Source: Serpula lacrymans var. lacrymans S7.9 (Eukaryota; Basidiomycota; Agaricomycetes; Boletales; Serpulaceae). Taken from it: DNA of 64,000 bases. Where the stretch lies: NCBI RefSeq assembly GCF_000218685.1, contig NW_006763295.1, positions 1,215,893 to 1,279,892 on the forward strand, written 5' to 3'. A model generated the notes under the pieces. It saw nothing but the letters and a program-made list of their open reading frames with translations, made no database searches and was not told where the DNA came from. Shown here piece by piece: positions 56,546 to 64,000 of the stretch (within the stretch, counting starts at the first letter, position 1; each line of letters starts with the position of its first letter). The translations under genes were made by a program, and so were the position numbers.

Positions 56546-59500
56546 CTAAGGCTCGACTTCCAGGCGAGACCAAATTCCGGAGGTAGTGGTAAAATTTTCG
56601 GGCATAGGTTGAAAGAGGGAATTAAAAAGGTTTGAATCCATGCCTCTAAGCTTCCTGGGAGCTGAGGGATTCCTAGAATAAAATTTGCGAACAGCATCGC
56701 GGGAGTTTTCCAGATGGGATTCTGGTTCCCACGTTCTGTCCTCGTCTCCATAGCCTTTCCATAGGACCAGGAACTCTAATTTTCCACGCTTCAAGCGTGC
56801 ATCTACCACCCGTTCGACTTCGAACTCTTCTTCACCTTCCTGGGTGACTACCACCGGACCGGGCCGGTCTATGCGCTGTCCCGGCAGCGGTCCTTTGTAG
56901 GGTTTCACACGGCTAATGTTAACCGTGGGTACCACCCTCATTCGTTTTGGGAGTTCCAGCTCCACCGCATTAGGTTTGACTTCCTTAATCCGGTAAGGGC
57001 CAATCCACTTTTTGGTCAGTTTTCTAGACTGCCGGTCTTTTAATTTCAAGTGGTCGGTGTCTAACCAGACCAGGTCGCCGACCTTGTAATCAGGGGCCTT
57101 AGAGCGTCTACGCTCTGCCCTGTCTTTCATCTGCTCCGCAGTTTTAAATAGCGCTTTGCGCGTTTCGTCCAAGACAGACTTCATGTCTTTTGCCATGTTC
57201 CCAGCAGCCTCGTTTTTGCTTTTGCCAGGTTCTACACCCATTCTGGGGAGGTACGATCTAGTAACCTCGAATGGTGCCTTTCCTGTAGCCGACGACTGTT
57301 TAATATTATAAGAGAACTGGGCTATCTTTAGCCACTTGGCCCAATCTGTCTGTCTGTCGTTAATAAATATCCGGAGATACTGTTTCAACTCCTGGTTGAG
57401 TCTCTCCGTTTGTCCATCGGTTTGCGGATGGAACACCGTGGATAATTTAGGTTTGATGCCCAGCATCCGGCATAATTCTTTCATAAATTCGCTAGCGAAT
57501 TGCGGTCCTCTATCAGAGATTACCGTTTCTGGTAACCCATGGATGGACCATACAAAATCCTTAAATAGGTCTGCCGTACCGGCGGCGGTGATGGTTTTGT
57601 TGGTGGGTATGAATACTACTTCTTTGGAGAAGCGGTCTACTACCACCATTACTGAATCGTACCCGTTTGACTCGGGCAGATCCGTCGTGAAGTCCACCGA
57701 TATATCCTGCCAGGGGCCAGCTGGTATTGGGTTCGGCATGAGTTTACCGGCCGGCGGTAGATGGGAATTCTTGGCCATGGCGCATCTCAGACAGGATTTT
57801 ACGTATTCCTGTACATTTTTGACCATGCCCGGCCACATGTAGTTTCTGGAGATCAACTCCATCGTTTGTTGCCATCCAGGGTGCCCAGCCACTGGAGTGT
57901 CATGATGTCTATCTATTGCCTTGATCCTTGCGGACTCAGGCACATAGATTTTGTTTTTGAAATGAAAGAGCCCGTCTTTCCATAAATAGTTTTCATTGCC
58001 GTCAAGGCGTGCCTTTTCCTCTGGGGAGATGTCTTTCCTGAAGACTTCCAGGAGGTCGGAATCTTGCCCGATTCTAACATTGGCAACCCTTGATTGATCT
58101 ATCAGGGTGACACCTTTGTTGTCATCTTCAATGCCGTTGGCATGATCCTCTCTTCTAGATAAAGCATCCGCTTTCCCCATTGAGCTTCCTGGCTTATGAA
58201 TTAATTTATAATTGAACCTTGACAAGTACACCGCGTAGCGGGCCTGTCTCCGGTTCAGGTCTCGGGCCGTCATGAAGTACTCTAGGTTCTTATGATCGGT
58301 CCAAATTTCGAATTGGTGCCTAGCACCTTCTAAGTAGTGCCGCCAGTGCTCTAAAGCTCTAATGATGGCCAGCATCTCCTTGTCGTATATTTGATAGTTA
58401 CGCTCTGTAGGCGACAAACTATGCGATAAATAGGCACAAGGCCTCCAAAGATCATCAGGGCATTTGATTGATAGAACAGCCCCAGTGGCGAAGTCAGAAG
58501 AGTCGGTTTCTAGCCGGAACTCTTTGTCTAATTCAGGGAATGCCAATATGGGCGCTGTTGTAAATGCCTGTTTAAGCTTATCAAAAGCTTCCTGTTCTTT
58601 GGCGCCCCAATGCCAAACAAGATCCTTTTTGGTGAGATCGTTCAACGGTCTCGTGATTTTTGCGAAGTCTTCAATAAACCTTCGGTAGAAATTACCTAAG
58701 CCTAGGAAGGCCCTAACTCCTTTGATGCGAGTAGGTTCTGGCCATTCCAAAATAGCTTGAACTTTCTCAGGGTTCATCCTGATTCCGTTCTGGCCTATGA
58801 TCATACCGAGGAAGTCTACTTCCTTCACTTTAAAATTACATTTTTCGGGTTTAACAAATAGGTCCCGTTCCTGTAAGCATCGAAGGACTTCTTGCACGAT
58901 CCTGTCATGCTCAGCCTTATCGTCCGACTTTGTAAATATTAATAAATCGTCAATGTAAATGACGACACAGTTTTCCATATCCGCAAAGATCTCGTTCATC
59001 ATGCTCTGGAAGGTCGCCGGTGAATTGGTCAACCCAAAGAACATAACAAGGGGTTCGAAAGATCCTCGGTGGCACGTGAACGCGGCCTTCCAAGCATCTT
59101 CCTCTTTGATTCGTACATTGTTGTACCCCCATCTGAGATCCATCTTTGTCAGGATCTTGGCGCCAGCCAATTTGTCCACTAGCTGACTAATCAAAGGCAG
59201 AGGATACGCATTTTTAACCGTGTGCTCATTCACGTAACGATAGTCCATAATCATTCGCTTTTTACCATCCTTTTTAGGAATGAAGAACACCGGGGACGTC
59301 ATAGGACTTTTGGAAGGTCTGATGTAACCCTTCCTAAGTTGTTCGTCTATGAAACTAGATACCTTGTCTCTTTCGGGAGCAGAGAGCGGTATCATGTGTC
59401 CCTTCCTTGGTTTTAAGGTGTCTTTCAAATCTATAGCATGGTCCCAAGGCTTAGCCTCTGGGAAGTGCTCTGATTTGTGTTTCGAAAAGACTTTCCAGAA

Positions 59501-60439
59501 GTCGTGGTACTCGGGAGGTACCAGCCTCTTAATCTCTTCCTCAGGTTTTACCTCATCATCATCATTGTCGATCTTTTCTAAAGATCTGAGCTCGTAAACG
59601 TGACTAGCGTTTAACTTTTCGAGACGCTCATTGCGACGGACATGATTTGGTGTACCCAAGTTTACACATTCCTGGGGACAACGTGACAATGTGACAACCC
59701 CTGTCTGCCAGTTGATCTCAGGATTGTGTTTAAATAGCCAGGTCCAGCCTAAGATTAAATTAATCTTCCCTAGTTGGGTAGCTTCGGCAGTGACTCGTTC
59801 TCTGTGTCCTTGGTATTCGACCACAAAAGAACATTTGTGTGTAATACAGCCACCTGCGTTAAGCGTACCGTCAACGTTATAGACGGGAATAGATGTTTCT
59901 AATTTTACAAGGGGGAGTCCAATTTGCTCCGCCCAGACCTGATCTATGAAGATCCCGTTAGCGCCTGAATCAAGCAGTGCGCTCGTTGAGTGTACTTTGC
60001 CCCTGGCAAGGTTTTCCATGCCAACGTCTAAACGGATCTCCTTTTGGAATAAATACGTGCGCATCAACACACGCCTTGGGATTTCGGGAAAGGGTGGCTC
60101 TGAAGAAGAAGAAGAAGAAGAAGAAGAAGGAATCTTGAATGACACATGTTTTTCTATTTTTGTTTTACCAGAATCAAGCACCCTAGTGTTTGTCTCGCCA
60201 GGGCCACGCTCGAAGGGAGACGCTGGTGCAGCGGTAGTATCATAAATATTACAGTTACATTTCTTTATACAAGTACATACTTCTGATAACAAATTTAAAA
60301 ACTTATTTACAAATTGGGGAGCCATCCCCGTCATTCCGTTATTGCTCGTGCAACACCCCGGAGCAGGGGCCACTTTGTTGTGGTTTACTTCATTTTTACC
60401 AGGAGCTAAGGTACCCAAGTGACCTAAGCCCCGAATTAT
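56546..60439 (-). CDS. Pol of gypsy element 2: protease, RT, RNase H, integrase, chromodomain
   Basis: One uninterrupted frame of nearly 1300 codons, entered by -1 frameshift at 60439 (no ATG start), stop TAG 56546-56548. A Ser-rich N-terminal linker is followed by protease ALLDSGANGIFIDQ (about 59970) and LILGWTWLFKHNPEINW; RT KKDGKKRMIMDYRYVN and the catalytic YIDD in VIYIDDLLIFTK (about 58950); RNase H RLETDSSDFATGAVLS; and an integrase H-H-C-C finger (H..H..CLRCAMAK) with D, D, E at VDFTTDL, SDRGPQF, TERLNQ. The end is a chromodomain, FEVERVVDARL...LVLWKGYGDEDRTWEPESHL, which in related elements steers integration to marked chromatin. All catalytic residues are present. Confidence 0.93.
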   Translation of the reverse strand: MIRGLGHLGTLAPGKNEVNHNKVAPAPGCCTSNNGMTGMAPQFVNKFLNLLSEVCTCIKKCNCNIYDTTAAPASPFERGPGETNTRVLDSGKTKIEKHVSFKIPSSSSSSSSSEPPFPEIPRRVLMRTYLFQKEIRLDVGMENLARGKVHSTSALLDSGANGIFIDQVWAEQIGLPLVKLETSIPVYNVDGTLNAGGCITHKCSFVVEYQGHRERVTAEATQLGKINLILGWTWLFKHNPEINWQTGVVTLSRCPQECVNLGTPNHVRRNERLEKLNASHVYELRSLEKIDNDDDEVKPEEEIKRLVPPEYHDFWKVFSKHKSEHFPEAKPWDHAIDLKDTLKPRKGHMIPLSAPERDKVSSFIDEQLRKGYIRPSKSPMTSPVFFIPKKDGKKRMIMDYRYVNEHTVKNAYPLPLISQLVDKLAGAKILTKMDLRWGYNNVRIKEEDAWKAAFTCHRGSFEPLVMFFGLTNSPATFQSMMNEIFADMENCVVIYIDDLLIFTKSDDKAEHDRIVQEVLRCLQERDLFVKPEKCNFKVKEVDFLGMIIGQNGIRMNPEKVQAILEWPEPTRIKGVRAFLGLGNFYRRFIEDFAKITRPLNDLTKKDLVWHWGAKEQEAFDKLKQAFTTAPILAFPELDKEFRLETDSSDFATGAVLSIKCPDDLWRPCAYLSHSLSPTERNYQIYDKEMLAIIRALEHWRHYLEGARHQFEIWTDHKNLEYFMTARDLNRRQARYAVYLSRFNYKLIHKPGSSMGKADALSRREDHANGIEDDNKGVTLIDQSRVANVRIGQDSDLLEVFRKDISPEEKARLDGNENYLWKDGLFHFKNKIYVPESARIKAIDRHHDTPVAGHPGWQQTMELISRNYMWPGMVKNVQEYVKSCLRCAMAKNSHLPPAGKLMPNPIPAGPWQDISVDFTTDLPESNGYDSVMVVVDRFSKEVVFIPTNKTITAAGTADLFKDFVWSIHGLPETVISDRGPQFASEFMKELCRMLGIKPKLSTVFHPQTDGQTERLNQELKQYLRIFINDRQTDWAKWLKIAQFSYNIKQSSATGKAPFEVTRSYLPRMGVEPGKSKNEAAGNMAKDMKSVLDETRKALFKTAEQMKDRAERRRSKAPDYKVGDLVWLDTDHLKLKDRQSRKLTKKWIGPYRIKEVKPNAVELELPKRMRVVPTVNISRVKPYKGPLPGQRIDRPGPVVVTQEGEEEFEVERVVDARLKRGKLEFLVLWKGYGDEDRTWEPESHLENSRDAVRKFYSRNPSAPRKLRGMDSNLFNSLFQPMPENFTTTSGIWSRLEVEP
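60102..60129 (+). repeat. GAA/TTC microsatellite within pol
   Basis: About nine GAA units on the + strand, encoding a poly-Ser run in the linker before the protease of element 2. Its length may vary between copies. Confidence 0.8.
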
Positions 60440-60445
60440 TTTCCC
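60402..60445 (-). promoter_or_regulatory. Predicted -1 ribosomal frameshift signal, gag-pol of element 2
   Basis: Heptamer GGGAAAA at 60445-60439 lies in gag frame as G GGA AAA directly before the gag TAA (60438-60436). A 6-nt spacer follows (60438-60433), then hairpin arms 60432-60422 and 60412-60402: 11 positions with one mismatch and one G-U pair, 9-nt loop. Pol is in the -1 frame and open. Confidence 0.75.
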
Positions 60446-61488
60446 TGAGCCTTCATTTCGTTGACCTGTTGGTCATAGAAGAAGGCCCGGATTTCGTCGT
60501 AAGAACGACCGGCCAAAGAGTTGAGACGATCGTCCGGCTTTTCGTTTTCTAGTTGGCGCACCTGGCGCCCTTTATTTTTTTGTTGGGCAGCCTGCGCCCC
60601 GTTTCTACAGTCTCGGGACATGTGTCCCTCTTGGCCGCAGTTGTAACAGTTGCCCTTGAATCTGCGCATTTGTCCGCCTTGGACCGCGCCGATATCCATA
60701 GGAGCACCCTGTCCTGGCTGCAGCCCGAATGGCTTGAACCCGTGAGAGTGATTATGATGTTGGTTTGATGACCCAGGGCGCCTCTGGGGTGTGTTGTTTT
60801 GTTTGGTGGACCCGCCACCTTGGTGCATGGTGTAGAGCTCTATGGCTCTACTGACTCGTCGTACTTCCTCAGCTGCCAGGGCCAAGTTGTCACTTCGTGT
60901 ATCCTGCAGATAGATCTGTTCTGCAATGCGAGGGTTCACATTGCGTTCTAGCAGTTCCACTGCGTGTTCATTGCCAAGACCCCCTTGGATTGAGAGGGCC
61001 AGGAACCGGGTTATGAAATCATCCGTCCTCATGTTTCCTTGTTTGAAGGAACGGATTTGCTGACGCGCCCAGTCACGCTCAGCTTGCGGTTTGAAATATT
61101 TTTCGATCTCGGTTTTGAGATCGTCCCAGGTGGGCCACACACCCGCGGTGTAGCATTCCTGGAGTCTTACTTGGGCGTATCGACCCGCCACAGGTCCTTT
61201 TAGGCGAGATAGCACCGCAGTGGCTACCTCAAAATCGTCGGCAAACGCGTCCCAGTTCGCCTTGACCCAAATCTGGAGCTTGATCCACCATTCGGCAAAT
61301 CGCGCTCTGTCTCCTTCGAAGGCGCCAGGGTCAGCGACGACTTCGACTTTCTTGTTAAACTTTTTCTCTACCGAGGGGGTTGCTACAGGGGGGTTGGCCT
61401 GTATCTCGGCGAGCTGCGAGGTTAATGCAGCTATCTGCGTACGCATTGCGTGCAGTAGCGCATTCATGTCTTGGGGTTGCGACGACAT
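60436..61488 (-). CDS. Gag of gypsy element 2
   Basis: ATG 61488 (MSSQPQDMNALLHAMRTQIA), 350 codons, stop TAA 60436-60438. A short coiled-coil start is followed by the capsid domain (FEGDRARFAEWWIKLQIWVK ... QQIRSFKQGNMRTDDFITRF) and one CCHC knuckle CYNCGQEGHMSRDC (about 60655-60610). It is the first AUG after the predicted mRNA start. Forms the particle and binds element RNA. Confidence 0.93.
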   Translation of the reverse strand: MSSQPQDMNALLHAMRTQIAALTSQLAEIQANPPVATPSVEKKFNKKVEVVADPGAFEGDRARFAEWWIKLQIWVKANWDAFADDFEVATAVLSRLKGPVAGRYAQVRLQECYTAGVWPTWDDLKTEIEKYFKPQAERDWARQQIRSFKQGNMRTDDFITRFLALSIQGGLGNEHAVELLERNVNPRIAEQIYLQDTRSDNLALAAEEVRRVSRAIELYTMHQGGGSTKQNNTPQRRPGSSNQHHNHSHGFKPFGLQPGQGAPMDIGAVQGGQMRRFKGNCYNCGQEGHMSRDCRNGAQAAQQKNKGRQVRQLENEKPDDRLNSLAGRSYDEIRAFFYDQQVNEMKAQGK

Positions 61489-62007
61489 GTCGACTTGTTC
61501 TCTTTGGGTAATGTAAAAATAGGTAACTGGGGGTCCCCGCTTGCTATCTGCGGATCAACCTCTTCCCAGCTGAGTATTGGATCTCAATCTCCGACTACCC
61601 ACACTATAGTGTTTAAAAAAGGTATATAAAAATGTGTTTGTAATAAACCCTGGTCCGAACGGTTGTCAGGGGGTGGTCCGCTTGTTAAGCTGTCAACCCT
61701 TCTCCAGACTGGCGGAGGCAAGTGCCCGGCCTGGTCAGAGGTATTCGAAAGTGAAAGTTTGTATTCTAAATCTAATCAACAGTGGTTCCACACCGACTGC
61801 TGAGCTAAGGTACTCCCCTTAACGCTGGGGGCCGCGTATCGAAGGTTTGTGTTCTTCTCCCGAAGCACTACAAGGCCGTCGCTAGGAGCGCACCTATCTG
61901 CTATGTGGGATATTCCTAACCGCTAACCAATCTCCTTCACCCTGGAGTCCGGGTGCCCAATGGGACTTTTGCACACACGTGCGAGAGAGTAGAAGAGCGA
62001 GTCCTAA
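61489..62007 (-). other. 5' leader of gypsy element 2, free of AUG
   Basis: 519 nt between the 5' LTR and gag. From the predicted mRNA start (62128) to the gag ATG the minus strand has no ATG at all. It probably contains the packaging signal. No long open frame. Confidence 0.6.
61996..62005 (-). other. Self-complementary primer binding site, element 2
   Basis: AGGACTCGCT on the minus strand, 2 nt after the 5' LTR, is the reverse complement of AGCGAGTCCT at 62128-62119 in the same LTR. That would be the mRNA 5' end, 33 nt after TATATATA (62161-62154). No tRNA-type site is seen. Confidence 0.6.
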
Positions 62008-62393
62008 TGTAACAACCAAGAGTTAGTTACTCTGGCGCACACAGGAACACACTATAAAGAGGATGTTGAGGGAGTGGTTACCCCTTAAGCTGCAGAGAGT
62101 TTGTTGGTATACAACAGGAGGACTCGCTGAGGAGTCTCCTGGATCTATTGGGGTATATATACTACTACAGGTTGTTTGTACATGTGTACTATACAGTTGA
62201 TGAAGGCAGTGGCTGATGATGTCATAGGGCCTAGCCCGTATGGCCAGCTCCACTGCGTGAGAGAGTTACGTCTAAAAGTAAAAGAAAGGCAATGCGGCGC
62301 GAGAAAGGGAAATGCCGCGTGGCACTTAAAGTATAAAGTTAAAGCGGAGAATAAAAAGGAAAGGAGATGTCCGGAAATTGTGTTATCGTAACA
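62008..62393 (-). repeat. 5' LTR of gypsy element 2
   Basis: 386 bp, one base different from the 3' LTR. It holds the TATA box and the predicted mRNA start. Confidence 0.95.
62154..62161 (-). promoter_or_regulatory. TATA box of gypsy element 2
   Basis: TATATATA on the minus strand, 33 nt upstream of the predicted self-priming 5' end. Confidence 0.55.
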
Positions 62394-63213
62394 CATAGGG
62401 CTTTGTTGACTTGTTCTGAGAAAGCTTCATGCTTTCTGTCCTATGTTTTGGCTGATATGCACTCAATGGTTTTGTGGGGGTAATGTCCAAGGCATACTGG
62501 GCAAGCTGGTAGCACAGGGGAGTCTGCATTTGGACAAAAAGTCCACTGCCTCTTTCCTTGCTGTGTGTACATGGTGTAAGATGCTAAAGGTGTCTGGGAG
62601 AGAACTGAGTTTAGTCCTGATGTCCAAACATTTATGCATTGTTCAACCTGCAGGGATCAACCAATGGATTCCGAAGAAAGTGCTGAAGATAAGAATGGAG
62701 TGAGTCTGCTGATGAGTCCGCAGGTCCGCAGAGTCCGCACTTTTAAGTCTAAACAGAGCGGATACGTTACAGCAAGTTATGGTCTTGCTGGAAAGGCAAT
62801 AGTACAAGTGTGGGAGTGATAATATAAGTTGAGGATGAATATAGAGTGGAGAATACAACACTGAAATGACTTCTGAGAGTCCGCATTTTGGGTTTATGGC
62901 GACTTATTCAGACAAATTCTGAGTATATGGGGGATCCAAAGATGGTATTCCTTCCTTTTTGGAAGTATAGTTTTATAGTAGTACCAAAAAGGAAATAGCA
63001 AAAATAGTGTAAAACATATGAGAAACAATGGGAGAAATGAAGGATAAACATTCAAAAGTGTCCATATGGAAATGTAGAAAAAAAGCAAGTCATTTCCTGC
63101 TGGTCCAATGTCCAGACAGTCCCATACCATGAAGAACAACTCCTATAATCCATAAAAGGAAAGGAGTAGTTGATCTGCAGACAGCTGTAATGCTCTGGAG
63201 TCCATGTGGAGGC
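62394..63213 (-). pseudogene. DIRS-like retroelement remnant, 5' part
   Basis: On the minus strand about 62560-62410 reads KRQWTFCPNADSP, then a Cys/His cluster CPVCLGHYPHKTIEC (62508-62459), KT-stop-DRKHEAFSEQVNKAL, and runs into the CATAG duplication of element 2. The text continues past element 2 at 56143 and past the copia solo LTR at 55963. This N-terminal Cys/His block is typical of the same basidiomycete RT family. The TAG at 62441-62443 stands where Trp is expected. The rest up to 63213 is decayed and not readable. Confidence 0.55.
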
Positions 63214-63863
63214 TGTAAGGACCATTTATTATTTCCTTATCTCTCATTCCATGTCTTGGTTCTCAAACACTTTTCCTATTACACCTCTGGCTCTAGGGCT
63301 AGAGGTATCTTTTGCTATCCTGCTTCTCATAGCCCTCACAGGCTTTCTTAACCATTGTTGCCACTTTGTATTGCAGATCAGAGACTGGGTAATACTCCCA
63401 GCCAGCCAGCACAATGGGTAAGGGCTGGTGGTAGAGATCTCGCCAACCAGCTCCAAGCCCCATCAGTGCCTGGAGATATTAATAAACACTTTAGTCAGGA
63501 TTGTACCTCACCATGAGGATACGGTTCCTGAACATGCATAACAATACTTATTATTAGTACATTCTCTCACCTGCTGATTAATCCTTAGAAGATGTAGGAT
63601 AGTTATTCTTCTTCTTATTGGTTGATTTCTTCCTCAGACCATTTTTCTTTTATTCCTCTTTCAGTCTGAGGGATAGACGGTTAGCTATATGAGCCCTACA
63701 TATCCATGTATAGTTCTTTAGCTTTCTATTACTTGAATAACCCGCTTTACTCCTTACCAAGAAACCCTTGAGTTTACTCCCAAAAGTCCTCTACTTGCTA
63801 TATTTGCTAGCATCTGTTGACCTCAAGCTCATCGTACCTCTTACTCCCTGCAAGTGCAGACGG
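63214..63863 (+). repeat. LTR of gypsy family 1, diverged, cut by repeat X
   Basis: It begins TGTAAGGACC and follows the family-1 LTR to GCAAGTGCAGACGG, about 45 bp short of the LTR end, where repeat X begins. Many substitutions; closer to the diverged solo LTR at 52079-52673. Confidence 0.8.
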
Positions 63864-64000
63864 TGTCATGCACCAAAGTTGATTGGTAGCATGGACAGGT
63901 GTCAAGAATGAAGTGAATATTCAAAAAGACTCGCCTTTGCGCCACACAGGCACAGTGCCACATGGAATAGTAATCAATATTGTCTTTTTCGAATTTGTGG
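63864..64000 (+). repeat. LTR-like repeat family X, copy 3 (cut by window edge)
   Basis: It begins TGTCATGCACCAAAGTTGAT on the + strand and matches the TG end of copies 1 and 2. It is inserted in the gypsy family-1 LTR. Confidence 0.8.

Larger units (their letters stand above)
56149..62393 (-). mobile_element. Complete Ty3/gypsy chromovirus, element 2 (6245 bp)
   Basis: LTRs of 386 bp at 56149-56534 (3') and 62008-62393 (5') differ at one base. Target-site duplication CATAG at 56144-56148 and 62394-62398. Intact gag and pol joined by a -1 frameshift signal, self-priming site, polypurine tract. It lies within the DIRS-like remnant. It has no visible coding defect and may be active. Confidence 0.95.

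Noticed and set aside
56149..62393. Repeated 76-codon frame in both LTRs of element 2 (56164-56394, 62023-62253)
   Set aside because: It is duplicated only because the LTR is, has no features of a protein and overlaps promoter sequence.
1..64000. CRISPR array, bacterial operon or secondary-metabolite cluster
   Set aside because: No regularly spaced short repeats and no backbone biosynthetic enzymes; the genes are unrelated eukaryotic ones with introns.

Overview
The window looks like nuclear DNA of a mushroom-forming or wood-decay type basidiomycete (Agaricomycetes). The evidence is intron-dense genes with short GT..AG introns (mostly about 45-70 nt), a basidiomycete-type BTB protein, conserved basidiomycete-only proteins, and Ty1/copia, chromodomain Ty3/gypsy and DIRS-like retroelements of fungal type. 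I cannot name the species from the sequence.

Layout: (1) 1-6.1 kb, minus strand: remains of a Ty1/copia element (gag-protease, then linker-RT-RNase H; integrase core missing) cut by copies of a second LTR family ('X') that carries its own open reading frame. (2) 6.2-40.5 kb, gene-dense island: a 5'-truncated BTB gene, a cyclopropane-synthase-like methyltransferase, MDM31-type mitochondrial protein, MFS sugar transporter, small secreted protein, BAX-inhibitor-1 family protein, PRM1-type membrane fusion protein, a basidiomycete membrane protein with a divergent Smr-like tail, GH92 alpha-mannosidase, peptidyl-tRNA hydrolase, PAQR/AdipoR receptor-like protein, TAF12, AFG1-type ATPase and an HSP20-domain protein. 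These are unrelated housekeeping and cell-biology genes, not a pathway cluster; neighbours share divergent or tandem intergenic regions. (3) 40.5-43.9 kb: gene-poor. (4) 43.9-64 kb: nested retroelements. A complete 8.0-kb gypsy element on + (44035-52033, TSD CCCAC) is followed by solo LTRs of its family in inverted orientation, then a decayed DIRS-like RT/RNase H element on -, itself split by a copia solo LTR (TSD CCGCG/CCACG) and by a complete 6.2-kb gypsy element on - (56149-62393, TSD CATAG).

The most interesting biology is in the two complete gypsy elements. Both have LTRs differing at one position, both lack a tRNA-type primer site but carry a 10-11 nt sequence after the 5' LTR complementary to the predicted mRNA 5' end (Tf1-style self-priming), and both join gag to pol by what looks like a canonical -1 frameshift signal: a heptamer in the gag frame (GGATTTT or GGGAAAA), exactly 6 nt of spacer and a 10-11 bp hairpin overlapping or following the gag stop. 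Both have AUG-depleted leaders. In the 8.0-kb element the leader also contains a long open frame (about 395 codons, about 470 with an upstream overlapping frame) with no in-frame AUG, placed before gag; only three AUGs occur in nearly 2 kb. This resembles leaky scanning from a non-AUG start and is the best candidate here for something undescribed. The same element has its RT catalytic YxDD changed to YLNN and a TGA in pol, all explainable by CpG transitions; CpG-directed decay also marks family X copies and the copia remnant.
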